DNA from: Undaria pinnatifida
Taxonomy: Eukaryota; Sar; Phaeophyceae; Laminariales; Alariaceae
Direction of reading: 5' to 3'
Assembly (NCBI GenBank): GCA_012845835.1
Contig: JABAKD010000008.1
Span: 10,943,709-11,007,708 of the forward strand
DNA length: 64,000 nt
In this document: positions 22,005 through 33,185 of the stretch, in pieces
How the letters are laid out: every line of letters begins with the position of its first letter
Numbering within the stretch: position 1 is the first letter of the stretch
Notes under the pieces: generated by a model
Database searches by the model: none
The model's input: only the letters and a program-made list of their open reading frames with translations
Told to the model about the DNA's origin: nothing
Position numbers and translations under genes: made by a program

Positions 22005-23693
22005 CAAGACCGTGGCTACGGTGGAGGAGTCATTTTCTGGAGCTCTTGTTTGCAGTGGCTCGGGGGTAACTCGCGCGAGTGACCCCCCCTGATCCTTATT
22101 GCTGTGTTTTTTTTTTCCAACCTTTTTACGATGTTAATCCGCAACAGAATGAATGGTTCGGTACGCTGCGCCAAACAAATCGCTTAAAAAAGTTTTTTGT
22201 TTGTTTTTAACATCCCGGTAGTGAAAAAAGGGGGTAAATCGTAACACCGTCGTAACATCCCCCTTACTAGCACCGTAGTCTTGGCCTAGCATACTGTACC
22301 CTATATCGGAACACCGTCGTAACATTCCCCCTACTAATACCGTAGTCTTGGCCTAGCATACTGTACCCTATATCGAAACACCGTCGTAACATCCCCCCAC
22401 TAATACCGTAGTCTTGGTCTAGCATACTGTACCCTATATCGGAACACCGTCGTAACATCCCCCCTACTAATACCGTAGTCTTGGTCTAGCATACTGTACC
22501 CTATATCGGAACACCGTCGTAACATCCCCCCTACTAACACGGTAGCCTTGATCTAATATACTGTACCCTATATCGAAACACCGTCGTAACATCCACCCTA
22601 CTAATACCGTAGCCTTGGTCTAACATACTGAATCTTATATCGAAACACCGTCGTAACATCCCCCCTACTAATACGGTAGCCTTGGTCTAGCATACTGAAT
22701 CTTATATCGGAACACCGTCGTAACATCCCCCCTACTAATACCGTAGCCTTGGCCTAGCATACTGTACCCTATATCGGAACACCGTCGTAACATCCCCCCT
22801 ACTAATACCGTAGTCTTGGCCTAGCATACTGTACCCTATATCGTAACACCGTCGTAACATCCCCCCTACTAATACGGTAGCCTTGGTCTAACATACTGTA
22901 CCCTATATCGGAACACCGTCGTAACATCCCCCCTGCTAATACCGTAGTCTTGGTCTAACATACTGTACCCTATATCGGAACACCGTCGTAACATCCCCCC
23001 TACTAATACCGTAGCCTTGGTCTAACATACTGTACCCTATATCGTAACACCGTCGTAACATCCCCCCTACTAATACGGTAGCCTTGGTCTAGCATACTGA
23101 ATCTTATATCGGAACACCGTCGTAACATCCCCCCTACTAATACCGTAGCCTTGGTCTAGCATACTGTACCCTATATCGGAACACCGTCGTAACATCCCCC
23201 CTACTAATACCGTAGTCTTGGCCTAGCATACTGTACCCTATATCGTAACACCGTCGTAACATCCCCCCTACTAATACCGTAGCCTTGGTCTAACATACTG
23301 TACCCTATATCGTAACACCGTCGTAACATCCCCCCTGCTAATACCGTAGTCTTGGTCTAACATACTGTACCCTATATCGGAACACCGTCGTAACATCCCC
23401 CCTACTAATACCGTAGCCTTGGTCTAACATACTGTACCCTATATCGTAACACCGTCGTAACATCCCCCCTACTAATACGGTAGCCTTGGTCTAACATACT
23501 GCATCCTATATCGGAACACCGTCGTAACATCCCCCCTACTAATACCGTAGCCTTGGTCTAAAATACTGCATCCTATATCGGAACACCGTCGTAACATCCC
23601 CCCTACTAATACCGTAGCCTTGGTCTAACATACTGTACCCTATATCGTAACACCGTCGTAACATCCCCCCTTCTAATACCGTAGCCTTGGTCC
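22005..23693 (+). mobile_element. Family F element carrying the 67-bp minisatellite
   Basis: Left end AAGACCGTGGCTACGGTGG and right end ACCGTAGCCTTGGTCC form the inverted pair of family F. The left arm has GCAGTGGCTCGGGGGTAACT, the palindrome ACTCGCGCGAGT, AATCCGCAACAGAATG and ACGCTGCGCCAAACAAAT, blocks shared with 41958-42294, 53041-54246 and 60672-61233. The array replaces the right arm. Confidence 0.7.
22238..23693 (+). repeat. 67-bp minisatellite, about 21 copies
   Basis: Unit ACACCGTCGTAACATCCCCC + CTACTAATACCGTAGCCTTG + GTCTAGCATACTGTACCCTA + TATCGGA. Variants alternate in blocks (TAGTC/TAGCC, GGCC/GGTC, GTACCC/AATCTT, ATCGG/ATCGT), indicating multi-unit duplication. Each unit contains the family F right terminus TACCGTAGCCTTGG. 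Confidence 0.95.
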
Positions 23694-23969
23694 AATGGCG
23701 ATGAAAAAAAAGTGGAGTTTTACCATGTGGATAAAGTCTAAGGGCGAAGCACTGTAGGCATAGGAGAGAGTTAGACTTAAGAGAGTAAGACTTTGTGTGT
23801 GCATAGGTTTCCTTTTGTTTTCGATGTTTTTTCTTTTCTCTTCTTTTCGGGGAGATGTTAGGAGTGATCAACGTGGAAAAAATACATACCGCACACTGTC
23901 GGATGGCATGCGCAAACACAATGGGGTTACCTAGCATTTTTCGCAAGGGTGCGCGCGGTAATGGCCGAG

Positions 23970-25030
23970 TCGGGAAAGAGTGGTCGGGACGGGAACAGGT
24001 CGGGACGGGAACGAGAATCCCGAGTGTATTTCGTTCCCAACTGCGGCTTCCCGACCCCTTCCCGTCGTTGGTCTCTGTTCCCAACGTCTACCGTCCCGCC
24101 GTAAGGCATCTCGTTCCCGTCCCGACTGTTTCCCGTCCCGCCGTAAGGTGTATTCCCGACTCGTCGTCTGCTCAGTTGCCATCCCGGCGTTCGCACACAG
24201 TTTCTCCCATCCCGAAACTCACTATAGTGGCAGATGTTCTCGTCCCATTTACGATCGGTTGTATCCTTTTCCCATCATATGATAATGGATTCAACTGGGT
24301 TACTCAACTTTGGATGCAACAGCTGCAGCAGTAGTCTATTATAGGTATGTGAAGGAGATTATGGTGTGTCCCATTTAATCCCCCCCGCCCCGCCTTTTCG
24401 TATTTTTTTTACAAACTTCATCTATGAGTCGTATGAGGAGATAAGTAAGTGCTTGAAACTATTTTCAAACATAAAATTTCCAAATAAATGTGCAATACGA
24501 ACTAAAGTGTTTTGCCTTTACAAAAAAACCGGCTGAAAAAAAAATTTGAAAATAAAAGTGGAAAATAAGCCAGCTGCCGCGAGTTATTTGGTCTTGCACA
24601 ATTAATGTGAAGACAACACACACTGCACGCACACCCTGTGCGCACGCACAAGACATGGCAAGCATGGACGTTGTGGAGGTGGATGGTGCCGGCGAGTCTG
24701 CTTCGTCCGCTAGCACCACCCCACGCATGCCCAGTTCCCGATCGTGTTCCCAACCATTCCGGACTGCATCTCTCGGCCATATCCCGACTACGTTCCTGAC
24801 CGATTTCCCGACCGTGTTCCCGACCGTTTCCCCGACTATGCTCCCGACCGTTTTGCCGACAATGTTCCCGACCGATTTCTCGACCTGTTCCCGACCCGTT
24901 CCATAGTCCCGTCCCGTCCCGCCAAGAAATCGTGGACTCCCGTCCCGTCCCGTCAACCAAATAGGCTCCCACGTTCCCGTCCCATTCCCGTCCCGCGGTA
25001 AGCAAACGGGAACCTTTTCCCATACTGTCC
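23970..25030. repeat. Degenerate CCCGTCCCG / CCCGACCG arrays
   Basis: Two blocks (23980-24190 and 24735-25010) of TTCCCGACCG- and GTCCCGTCCCG-type words on both strands, separated by AT-rich sequence without features. All overlapping reading frames (PDRFPDRVPD-type) are products of the repeat. Confidence 0.8.
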
Positions 25031-25159
25031 CTCGGGAAGACCCAAAAAAATGTTCCGCCTGCGGCGCGCTAAACGGCTACCGTCCCGTGCCGCGCGGTGC
25101 CTTCGGTTATCCGCGCGCGTGTCCTTGCGTTTTTTGAGCCAAAACAGTCACCAAAACCG

Positions 25160-25620
25160 TGGAGCCATCCCCACGCCAGGGGTGCGACATGAGAGCTATC
25201 CCACGGTGGGAGCGCAGCAGCATCAGTCCCCGAGCTCTCCTCACGTGAGGAGCTCAATATCTCACCCGATTCTACCCTACATGACTTCGAAGGCATTCTT
25301 CGTTCGCACACAACCCGACCAAGCTTCTATGCCTTAGTACAAATAAAATAGATATGTATATACTCGTGAAATTACTTGACTAATGACTACCCGGTAGTTT
25401 CCCACTTGAGGAGCTCAATCGGACAGGGACTTTTTGGTCCAAATCCTACAGCCCCTACCGTAGGATGACACGAAGATTCCAAGCAAATTCTGAGCTCCTA
25501 ACATGAGGAAGAGGTCGATTATCTGACCCGGGACATGACTTCGAAGGCGTTCGTTTCGCGCAAACCCGACCAAGAATTATGTGCGCTCTATTACGCAGGA
25601 CTATAGCAACGAGGGCCCAC
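25160..25620 (-). mobile_element. Two family B elements in minus orientation
   Basis: First copy about 25160-25468: CGCCAGGGGTGCGACATG, TGAGGAGCTCAATATCTCAC, ATGACTTCGAAGGCATTCTT, CACACAACCCGACC, CACTTGAGGAGCTCAATCGG, ending CAGCCCCTACCGTAGGATG. The second, partial copy (25475-25580) has CTGAGCTCCTAACATGAGG, ACATGACTTCGAAGGCGTTC and GCGCAAACCCGACCAAG. Confidence 0.65.
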
Positions 25621-26072
25621 GACACACCCACACAGCAGTCTATATACAATATTCCACTGTTTTTTGCTCACCACGTTTTTGGGCCTGGTTACTATTGATA
25701 GGTTCCCCCACAATAGCTCTAAAAGAAGTAATTTATTGATTATTTTTCGAGTTGCATCGTCGTTATCGGTTTCAGGGTCGTGGGAGAGAGGTATGTCTAC
25801 CCTTTGGCCAGCTACACCCATCGCAGCCTCCTGCAATCTCCGATGTATCTCGCCCACACATATAGCGTCTCTCCCAAGAACACCAGCCGGGTTCCTAACT
25901 AGTACCGACTACAGTCGTCTCGAGTGACCAAGCCTCCGAATGGTACCGTACCATTCGACTCCTCCAGCTCCGAGGTAGTCTGAGACTACTGTTGCCGTAC
26001 ACTAGTTGTCATTTTTACCCCGGCTGTTCCCCCAGTTGTCCATCCTTCCCTAGGCTTGCCACGACGACTAGC

Positions 26073-26290
26073 TCACGTGACACCCTCATCGAACCTTTTA
26101 ATATCGTGCGTATACACCTTGTACGCGTTGGGCCTCCACCACCCTTCTCTCTGAATCACTCGATCCGATATGCCTCCTCGGGTTGCGAGCGTTGTCGCTC
26201 CCCCGATGAGCAATGAGAGCAGGGTGCACTTGTCGCGATTACCCCCTGAATTCGCCACTAACTCCATAATTGCTCAAAGAGCACGACTGT
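26073..26290 (-). pseudogene. Tyrosine recombinase C-terminal remnant (DIRS/Crypton-type)
   Basis: The minus-strand frame contains LLSLLIGGATTLATRGGISD followed by RVIQREGWWRPNAYKVYTHD. This is the box II to nucleophile region of tyrosine recombinases found in DIRS-like or Crypton elements of protists, where HSLRxGGATxLA and GRWxSDAYKxY are usual. The His and Arg of the HxxR motif are replaced (LSLL), while the Tyr context survives. The frame ends 20 residues after it. Upstream minus-strand sequence gives only short frames. Domain identity is from remembered family patterns and is decayed. Confidence 0.6.
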
Positions 26291-26439
26291 ACCCCACCGC
26301 TCGTACAGGCTTGCTAGAACTCACGAGGAGAGGAAGGCGTGGTCGGAAAGACCAAAGAAGCATGACACCAACGCCACCATATGAACATCAACAGTACCAC
26401 CGTCGGCCCTAGCGGCCGACCTCGAATCGCAAACCTCGT

Positions 26440-26940
26440 TCCGTATCCGCACGCGTACGCTTACGACCTGTACCTGGTTGCCCTTGTGTCCTTCGGAACG
26501 GGCGTCTAGCATCTCGACCCGTTGCCGTGGCATTTATTCCAACTGTGTACTGTTCGCGTCCGTCAAACAAACGCGGCCCTGCTCCGTATCACGTTACGCA
26601 CGGGGTGCGCCACACCCGAGTCGGCGGCAAACTTCTCGTCCGACGTTGTCATCACGGCATAACTCAGAAATAAACCCAGCCACTACCCGTTGGGGGATGA
26701 GATTCCCCCCCCCCACATTAAAAGCATACCGAACAGGACCAGCAGACGAGCACAGAAGAGAGTTCCCACCGTCACGTGGGACCGTAGACACGCACACTCA
26801 CACGTCCACACAGAACCCCCCCCCCGCCCCCCCAAACACATGCTACGGTAGTGATGCGGCAACTCCTCCCATGAGGCGCTTTACAACTGACCCCCCAAAC
26901 CCCAACCCCCAAACATCAAGGAATGAAAGTACAACCCGAT
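26440..26940. other. No gene recognised
   Basis: Overlapping short frames on both strands, C-rich tracts and no known domain. It could be the body of the recombinase element at 26.1 kb, since element genes would lie on this side in minus orientation, but no reverse transcriptase motif was found. Confidence 0.3.
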
Positions 26941-26941
26941 G

Positions 26942-27130
26942 AACAATGTCATCACCTAGGCGTGACACCTAGGTATGACACACACGATGTTGTATAATAA
27001 AAAAACGATGTCGTCACCTAGGCATGACACCTAGGGATGACATACACGGTGTTGTACAATCAAAAACAATGCCATCACCTAGGTATGACACCCAGGGATG
27101 ACATAGACGATGTTGTATAATAAACATGTC
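26942..27130 (+). repeat. ~62-bp tandem repeat, three copies
   Basis: Units contain ATGTCATCACCTAGGCGTGA, CACCTAGGGATGACATACAC and GATGTTGTATAATAAAAA. The paired CACCTAGGNNTGACACCTAGG blocks make each unit partly palindromic. Confidence 0.8.
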
Positions 27131-27379
27131 ATCCGACCCTATTGGGTTAAGGAGCGCCATCATTTTAACAAAATAGGTCCAAAGCAAACGATTGCTACCA
27201 CCGTGGTAGCACGCCCCCCCCCCCCCCCCCACACACACACACATCACCCACACACCCACACAAACCCACATACATGTTGAGTGCACACCGGACCAAGGGG
27301 GGCGTGACCGTATACTGTTGAGGCAGCGGATTTTCGGAATGCATATGTACCAATGTATCTCCACCAGGTCACCTGGCGA

Positions 27380-28115
27380 GCGACACCTAACGGCCAACTG
27401 CATCAATGACCAGGCTTTGCGACTGTCTGAATCGCTCAGCTTCAACACGCCCGGCAACCCCTAAAGCTGCGAAATGTACTCCGGGACTGGCGGCCAGGCT
27501 CGTGCGCGCGCCTAGTCGATCTCGCCACCAGAATTGTCGGGATCTCTCCATGTGCCTCGGCCGCTGCTCGAACGGCACCTCCAGCTGGTTGGTCGAGGAG
27601 GGATTCTGTATTTCTGAACCGGTGGCTGCCTATTCCATGCCTTGCACACCAGCCACCGGGTTGGCCCACCCCCCCCCTTCGAATCAGTCGATTGGGCGAG
27701 CTCCTCGGCTTGTAGAAAGGCCATCGCTGTTGCCACGTGCGGGATCCGCATCCCTTCTCCCTCCAATCTATCCCATTGCCCTCACGACCGGTCGTCGTCC
27801 TCGGCCCCCGCCAGGCCATGATATCCTTCTATTTTTCGTTGCCGATGGCATCTCGTCGCAATAATGGATGCGTGTCCGAATGAATCAGACGGGGGAAGGG
27901 GGGGGGGGGGGGTGAAGACCGCATTCCAAGGGTGACGGAGGCGTGTGTATGTGGAGGGGTATCCCCCCCTCCCCCCGGCGCCCCCGTAACATTGATGGTG
28001 ACGTGTTGTCCACACGCGCCATCAACGTCAATGTCGAACATAGGGGAGAAATCAACAAAGAGCAAGACCGGGTGAAGCGACGTAGCAGCGTCGTTCCTCC
28101 ACTCGTACAAACAAG
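27380..28115 (-). other. Possible decayed coding region, unrecognised
   Basis: Minus-strand frames 27387-27578 (starting MPFEQRPRHMERSRQFWWRD), 27512-27766 (MEGEGMRIPHVATAMAFLQA) and 27829-28110 (MYEWRNDAATSLHPVLLFVD) look protein-like and overlap in different phases, as a frameshifted gene would. The same-strand tyrosine recombinase remnant lies downstream, so these could be the upstream genes of one mobile element. No motif confirms this, and plus-strand frames here are also open. Confidence 0.25.
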
Positions 28116-28149
28116 CATTGTGCTATTGTCATGGCTACCACAGGACCGT

Positions 28150-29200
28150 TACTGCTCTGTCCTAAATGTGCTTATCAGATGGGCCAAACAGGCCCACGAC
28201 ACTGCTGTGTGTTCCGGAGCAGGGGAATTTACCCCCTCGCACGACACTGATTCGGGAAACAGGAAAAGTAGTAGGGTAGTTTCAGCACAAGGTACCACGT
28301 ACGATACGCTTGTCTTCGCTATCCTGTATCACTATGATACGCTTTCTTACTTGCTTGGTTTTCTTTGTTTGGACCAATTACTATCGCTCACTTCTAACGA
28401 CACGTCCGTAGTCACAGTGTCTTTCTTTGAAAAATATGCAGTTGTGCGCCATGGTTTCTCTCTTGTGTTTGCCTCAAATTGACCCCACCGAAGAACTTGT
28501 TCGTGGGAGCAACTTTCAAGATGGAAGGTTACTCGACCGTACTTGACTCTCGAGCACTCGACGGCGGTGCCTTGCCTATCCTTGTTGGCTTCACAACCTG
28601 CAACTTTCCCCCCAGATGGTGACCCAATGCAACCGTCACACGCCAGTGAAGAGGATGTATGTTGTACTTGCATTTGTTTGTTGCGTCTTGTTTTCGTGTT
28701 TCTGTCCATATTCATGCTCCCAACAAAACATGCCCAAACCAACTAAAGAGACCTATGTACACGTGCCTCCTCCTTTATTTGTTTATTTTCCAAGAGGAAG
28801 AAACCGAGGCAGAACGAGAGTGACTCCACCCTTGAGCGGCCCCACCCGCCGTCACTGCGTGGTGACGGCTGCCCCGGTTGCAATTCATATGCGACGTTCG
28901 CTCTTTCGGCTGGCGTCCAACCAAAACAATAAAATACTCAAATGTTTGGCTTGGCGGCCAATCCAGGAACTGCCTCATGTCTGCCCACGTCATTGGCAAG
29001 AGCCCCAACTCGCTTGCGTTCGGCGTGCCCTTGCTAGCCTACACGCGTCGAGCTGCAGCCAAGACTGGTCTTGAGGGGCTCGTCTATTTTTTCCCCTACA
29101 ATCCCCTGGGACCCCGACTCCCGACAGCTTCATTCTCTGTATCAAACACAATAAACATCGCTTTGTCTTGTTACTTTGTTTTCTTGCGCGCAGGCAAAAC
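28150..29200. other. No gene assigned
   Basis: A plus-strand frame (27943-28482) and minus-strand frames (28347-28742 and 28775-29008) are open without recognisable domains. None has a good splice context. I see no repeat structure either. Confidence 0.25.
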
Positions 29201-29214
29201 TACCCCAGTACAGT

Positions 29215-29512
29215 CATACCACCGTAGGGGTTGCATTTGTTTAGCCAAAAAAAGGTATACCTTTTCGATTGAGCTCCTCAAAAAGTGAGGAGCTACCGGT
29301 TACTCATCAGTCAAGTAATTTTCACGAGTGAGTACATGTTGCTTTTTTTTTTTACTAAGGCATAGAAGCATGGTCGGGTTGTGCGAACGAAGAATGCCTT
29401 CGAAATCATTTTTCGGGTGATGATGACGGTGAGATATTAAGCTAGCTCCTCGTGTGAGGAGATCTCAGAAAATTCTTAGAATCTGCTGCACCCCTGCCCG
29501 TGGGATGGCTCA
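29215..29512 (+). mobile_element. Family B inverted-repeat element
   Basis: Ends CCACCGTAGGGGTTGCATTT and CTGCTGCACCCCTGCCCGTG. Internal blocks: CCAAAAAAAGGTATACC, GATTGAGCTCCTCAAAAAG, GGTCGGGTTGTGCGAACGAA, TGCCTTCGAAATCATTTTTC and GAGATATTAAGC. Full-length copy of about 300 bp. Confidence 0.75.
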
Positions 29513-29654
29513 GGAACATTCTCAGAAAATTATCACACATGCTAACCGGTAGTCCCAAACTTGAGCTCAACCCGGTCATAATCGTTTTGCACCCGCCCGC
29601 CCCCCCTAAGAAAAAACGCCACCCCTACCGTGGAACCACTCTATTTATAGGGGA

Positions 29655-29940
29655 ACGCCTGCTACGATAGAGGTGTACCACATTTTTTGCTCTGGGGTTT
29701 CCTCGTTTAAAGAAGCTTAAGACCTCCCCCCCAAACACTGTTTTAGATAAAAAATAACACTGCTATATATGGACCGCGGATATAAAAAAAATCCCATGGT
29801 CTAGATATACAACGAGAATCATCACGCAAAGACAAAAAAAATGTCCTATTATTTATTTTTTTCCCGACGATTTTGGTGTAAGGAGCCCCGTCATTCAGAA
29901 GCCATTTTCGCCAAAAAACGGTACACCTATATCGTAGCCT
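29655..29940 (-). mobile_element. Family A MITE
   Basis: CCTGCTACGATAGAGGTGTA at the left and GTACACCTATATCGTAGCCT at the right. Internal CCCATGGTCTAGATATACAA, CGACGATTTTGGTGTAAGGA and GCCCCGTCATTCAGAAGCC mark the reverse orientation. Confidence 0.8.
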
Positions 29941-30239
29941 TGTTTTGGCCGAAACAGGAGCGCTGCGATACGGGCAGCCCATTTTTTTATTGCCCCGAAG
30001 CATAGCTGGCTGACTCGGTTCCTCAAGTAAGTGAGGACCCGCCCTTAATGTCGTGTTGGAAAGTTACATTTATTTTGTTGTTTTTTACGTTACTACGTAT
30101 GCGTTTTTTTTTTTCTTTCTTTCTTCTTTTTGGAATGCCTGGCTGGGGTCGTTAGGATTGATTTTGATGTTCATCGAGTTTGCGTTTTCATTTTTCTTTC
30201 GTTTTCAAAAAGGTGAAAAAATCGTTTCGGATGTGGAGA

Positions 30240-30580
30240 TATAGAGCTCCTCCTTCAAGTGAATGGAGTCTCAGAAAAAAACAAGTGGTGCGCCCCTTCC
30301 GTAACATATGGTGTCTGTAGATGATAGTGAGGCATTGCGGATGCGGGGTTTCGGGTGGAGGTATAGAGCTCCTCAAGTGACGGAGTCTCAGAAAAAACAA
30401 GTGGTACGCCCAATCCCGTAGCATGTGGTGTCTGTAGATGATAGTGAGGCGTTGCGGATGCGGGGAGTCGGGCGGAGGTATAGAGATCCTCAAGGAGAAT
30501 TAGTCTCAGAAAAAACAAGTGGTGCGCCCTGCATATGGTGTCTGTAGATGATAGTGAGGCGTTGCGGATGCGGGGTCGGC
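30240..30580 (+). repeat. ~115-bp tandem repeat, three copies
   Basis: Units contain GAGTCTCAGAAAAAACAAGT, GGTACGCCC, CATGTGGTGTCTGTAGATGA, TAGTGAGGCGTTGCGGATGC and GGAGGTATAGAG. The start resembles the inner part of family A right arms (CCTCAGAAAA, GTGCACC). A single related block, GCATATGATAGTGAGGCAG, is at 32199. Confidence 0.8.
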
Positions 30581-31335
30581 GTGTGATTGATTGATTTGAT
30601 TGCGTGTACTACGTAGCCGACGATAGCGTTGTTCAAACAAAAACAAGAAGAGGTTAAGTAAGTGGTCGGAGGGTCGATGTTGTTGCGTTGAGTTTTCCTC
30701 GTGCGCCGTTACTGTTGCAGTGTATAGCGAGCTACGTATATTTCAAAAATGAAAAAAAAACACACACTTCAGATCTGTGAGATCGACCAAGAAAAAGTAT
30801 TCAAGTATGTATGGTACGTGTTAACCCTGTACTAAAGATATGTTACTGTAGCATCGACTTGGCACTCTACTGCATGCGGTGCTGCTAGGAAGAAGTACCG
30901 CAATCACTGACATGGGTATAGCGAAGGTAGCGAAGGTAGTGATGATAGGGAAGCGCTTCGGGGGCGGGTCGACGAGAATCGATCACTTATACGCAGATGA
31001 TTATTGTTACAGTTTGTCATCCGACAAAGAGCAGCATGACATGAGTGTCGATCACTTATAAAATAATTTCCCAGAACGTAGAACAGATCCAAGAGAAAAA
31101 ATCCATCAAACTGTTTTCTTGCCTTCCGAGGCTACCTGCACTAGCCCTTCTGAACACCCGTGTATACCTTGATTATAGTATAGCCACCCCTAAAAACGAC
31201 GACTGCTAGCGATATTTTCTAGCGCCTACAAGCATAGCGCGAGCACGCAGCAGTACGAGTAGGATCGATCATGCTGCCTGCGCCCGTCCCGTGCGAGGCT
31301 TGAATTGTTGTCATGCGGGCACCAATCACCCCCCC
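30580..31335. other. No feature recognised
   Basis: AT-rich sequence with short frames only. A small direct repeat GTCGATCACTTATA / AATCGATCACTTATACG occurs near 30975-31060. No splice-bounded coding segment was seen. Confidence 0.3.
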
Positions 31336-31344
31336 CCTCTCCTC

Positions 31345-31800
31345 TCCCTGGCCACAAATATGTGCCCGTGTGGCACAACAGAGAGTAGGACTCACATAGT
31401 AGGAGAATGTGAAATATACAAGAAGGAATGCGTTGGAGGAGGAAATGAGGAAATTAGACGTATGTGACATGAAAGAGTTTGGTAGACTAGAGAGTAGCGA
31501 TGAAACGATCACTATCCTAGGAGATGGATGGTGGCCGCAGACGGCGAAACAGGACGGGGATAGAATAAGCAAACCGTTTCAATATAATATGTGGAAGAAG
31601 CGCAATGAGCGCCCAAAATGTTGGAGGTCTGTCCCTCGATCAGGAGTAGGAACGGTGCTCCGTCTCGAAAGGGATGCGTGGTCAATGGTCAAATGACTAA
31701 GGCAAGCAAGCAGCAAATAAGTACGCCCCCCCTCCCGTCCCTGGTCATTCGACTACGGCCATGCACAACTGAGTACCCCCCCCCCCCATCCTCGCCCCCC
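31345..31800 (+). mobile_element. LINE 3' end, 5'-truncated, poly-C tail
   Basis: Encodes the end of a non-LTR reverse transcriptase ORF. A zinc-knuckle-like CPCGTTESRTHIVGECEIYK (Cys-Cys-His-Cys) is followed, after a one-base frameshift near 31410, by LEEEMRKLDVCDMKEFGRLE and a stop at 31694-31696. The 3' region has TGACTAAGGCAAGC, CGACTACGGCCATGCACAAC and TGAGTAC + C-run. It closely matches 55615-55995. The Cys/His motif placement is typical of LINE C-termini. Confidence 0.65.
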
Positions 31801-31889
31801 CCCTCCCCGGCTCCTTCCCCTCACCTCCCAGGTAACCATCAAAACGCTAACCAGCAGTGGCCGATGCCGAAATCGTCAATTTTCGTGGT

Positions 31890-31995
31890 CAACTTTTCCC
31901 CCTTAACCTTTTTAGAGCCCCCAAACCCCTCCCTGTACTATTTTCAGGTAATTTTGTACAAACAAAGGTTTCTAGTTGTAAAAGCGCTAAGTCTC
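31890..31995 (+). mobile_element. Small TTAACC-bounded repeat (family H)
   Basis: AGAGCCCCCAAACCCCTCCC, TGTACTATTTTCAGGTAATT and AAAGGTTTCTAGTTGTAAAA match 40320-40470 (two copies) and 51890-51975. Its ends CCTTTTTAGAG and GTAAAAG/GGGGTTAA are a weak inverted pair. Confidence 0.55.
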
Positions 31996-32099
31996 GAAGG
32001 GGTTAAGACCGATTTGCCGTTTTCGGCATCTGGGGCGGGTCCATATTTGTTAGCAATAATGGCGACTGAGTTCTATTTTTTTTCTGGAATAAACCTGTA

Positions 32100-32935
32100 G
32101 CATGAGCTTCAACGTCGAGCGCTCACGAACATTCCCAGAGAAAAAGGTAGAGGAAAACCAAGGGAAAAAAGCCTACAAACAAGGAGACCTACTACATGCA
32201 TATGATAGTGAGGCAGTTGCGGCTGCAGGTCGGAGACGACTTTTTGTTTTGATCGCGTCCGTGCCCAGCGACGACCGTAGTCATTCCCTCTTTTCGCCAG
32301 TTCGTGCACGCGCCCAGGCTGATTCGCCTCAGGCAGACCCATGGGGCTAGGTGTCAAGAACTAGACTTTGCGGGAAAAAAGTGTTTTTATTTGAACGGTT
32401 TGGGGTTACGAAGGTCCGTAAATTCGGAAAAAATGTTTGCCTCTATCATAAGATGTGGCCATCTCTTGATCCATTATCTCATTCGCATATTCTGGTGGAC
32501 CCCCAACGATCCCTGCCTGTCAACAAACCGCCCCCAAGAGTGGTGCCGTATATGGCCGGGGGAGGGGGGTAAAGCCCGAGCGCGTCTCGCTTCAGCAATG
32601 TGGAGCTTCAAGAATTTGGTTTGCACCCTGCTGCTTGTAGAGGATACCTCCTAGGGTACCGCTTAGTATCCGAAAAGATGGCTAACGGTACGTTTTGTCG
32701 TACATCTACAAGGTGGGCACCCCGATTTAGGAGCACCGGAGTTAAGGGACGTTCGGGAGTTACGAGCGGTCAACTCGGCGTGTCCCGCCAAACTACAGGC
32801 TATATATGTTGCCCACTTACAGACAAGAGCGCTTTGTAGCTAACCCCGATGTGAACGTGAAAGCAGTAAGCATTGCGGTATAAATAGGCAATACATACAA
32901 AACGATCCACACATTGCCGTTCCAAGTGGTGTTCA
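32100..32935. other. No gene recognised
   Basis: Frames 32102-32350, 32304-32654 and 32600-32839 are open but overlap in different phases and match nothing I know. One repeat block (GATAGTGAGGCAG) links to 30.5 kb. Confidence 0.25.
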
Positions 32936-32939
32936 CGCG

Positions 32940-33185
32940 GTAGAGGAACCCCTCGGTATAGGGGTGCAGCAGATTCTAAGAAGTTTCCGAGCTCCTAACG
33001 CGACGAGCTCAATATCTCACCCGACCTAAGCATGCCTTCGAAGACATACCGTGCGCTGCGGTAGTCCTAACAACAAATGTTATCGTAAAAGTATCAGCCT
33101 AACCGGCAGTTGTATTCACTTGAGGAGCTAAACCGGGCCATAAATTGTTGGCCCAAAAAGTGCGACTCCTGTTGTGAGATGCCTC
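32940..33185 (-). mobile_element. Family B inverted-repeat element
   Basis: GGTATAGGGGTGCAGCAGAT at the left (family B 3' end inverted), then TTCCGAGCTCCTAACGCGAC, GAGCTCAATATCTCACCCGA, ATGCCTTCGAAGACAT and CACTTGAGGAGCTAAACCGG, ending near TGCGACTCCTGTTGTGAGAT. Confidence 0.65.

Noticed and set aside
22238-23693. Possible CRISPR-like or centromeric array
   Set aside because: Units are contiguous 67-bp repeats without distinct spacers, in eukaryotic sequence and inside a mobile element. Nothing shows centromere function.
23539-24084. 181-codon minus-strand frame
   Set aside because: Its end lies in the 67-bp array and its start in the CCCGTCCCG repeat. It has no domain.
24465-25023. Minus-strand frames with VGNxVGxxVG and GREHxREN repeats
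   Set aside because: Translated CCCGACCG-type repeat, not a membrane or structural protein.
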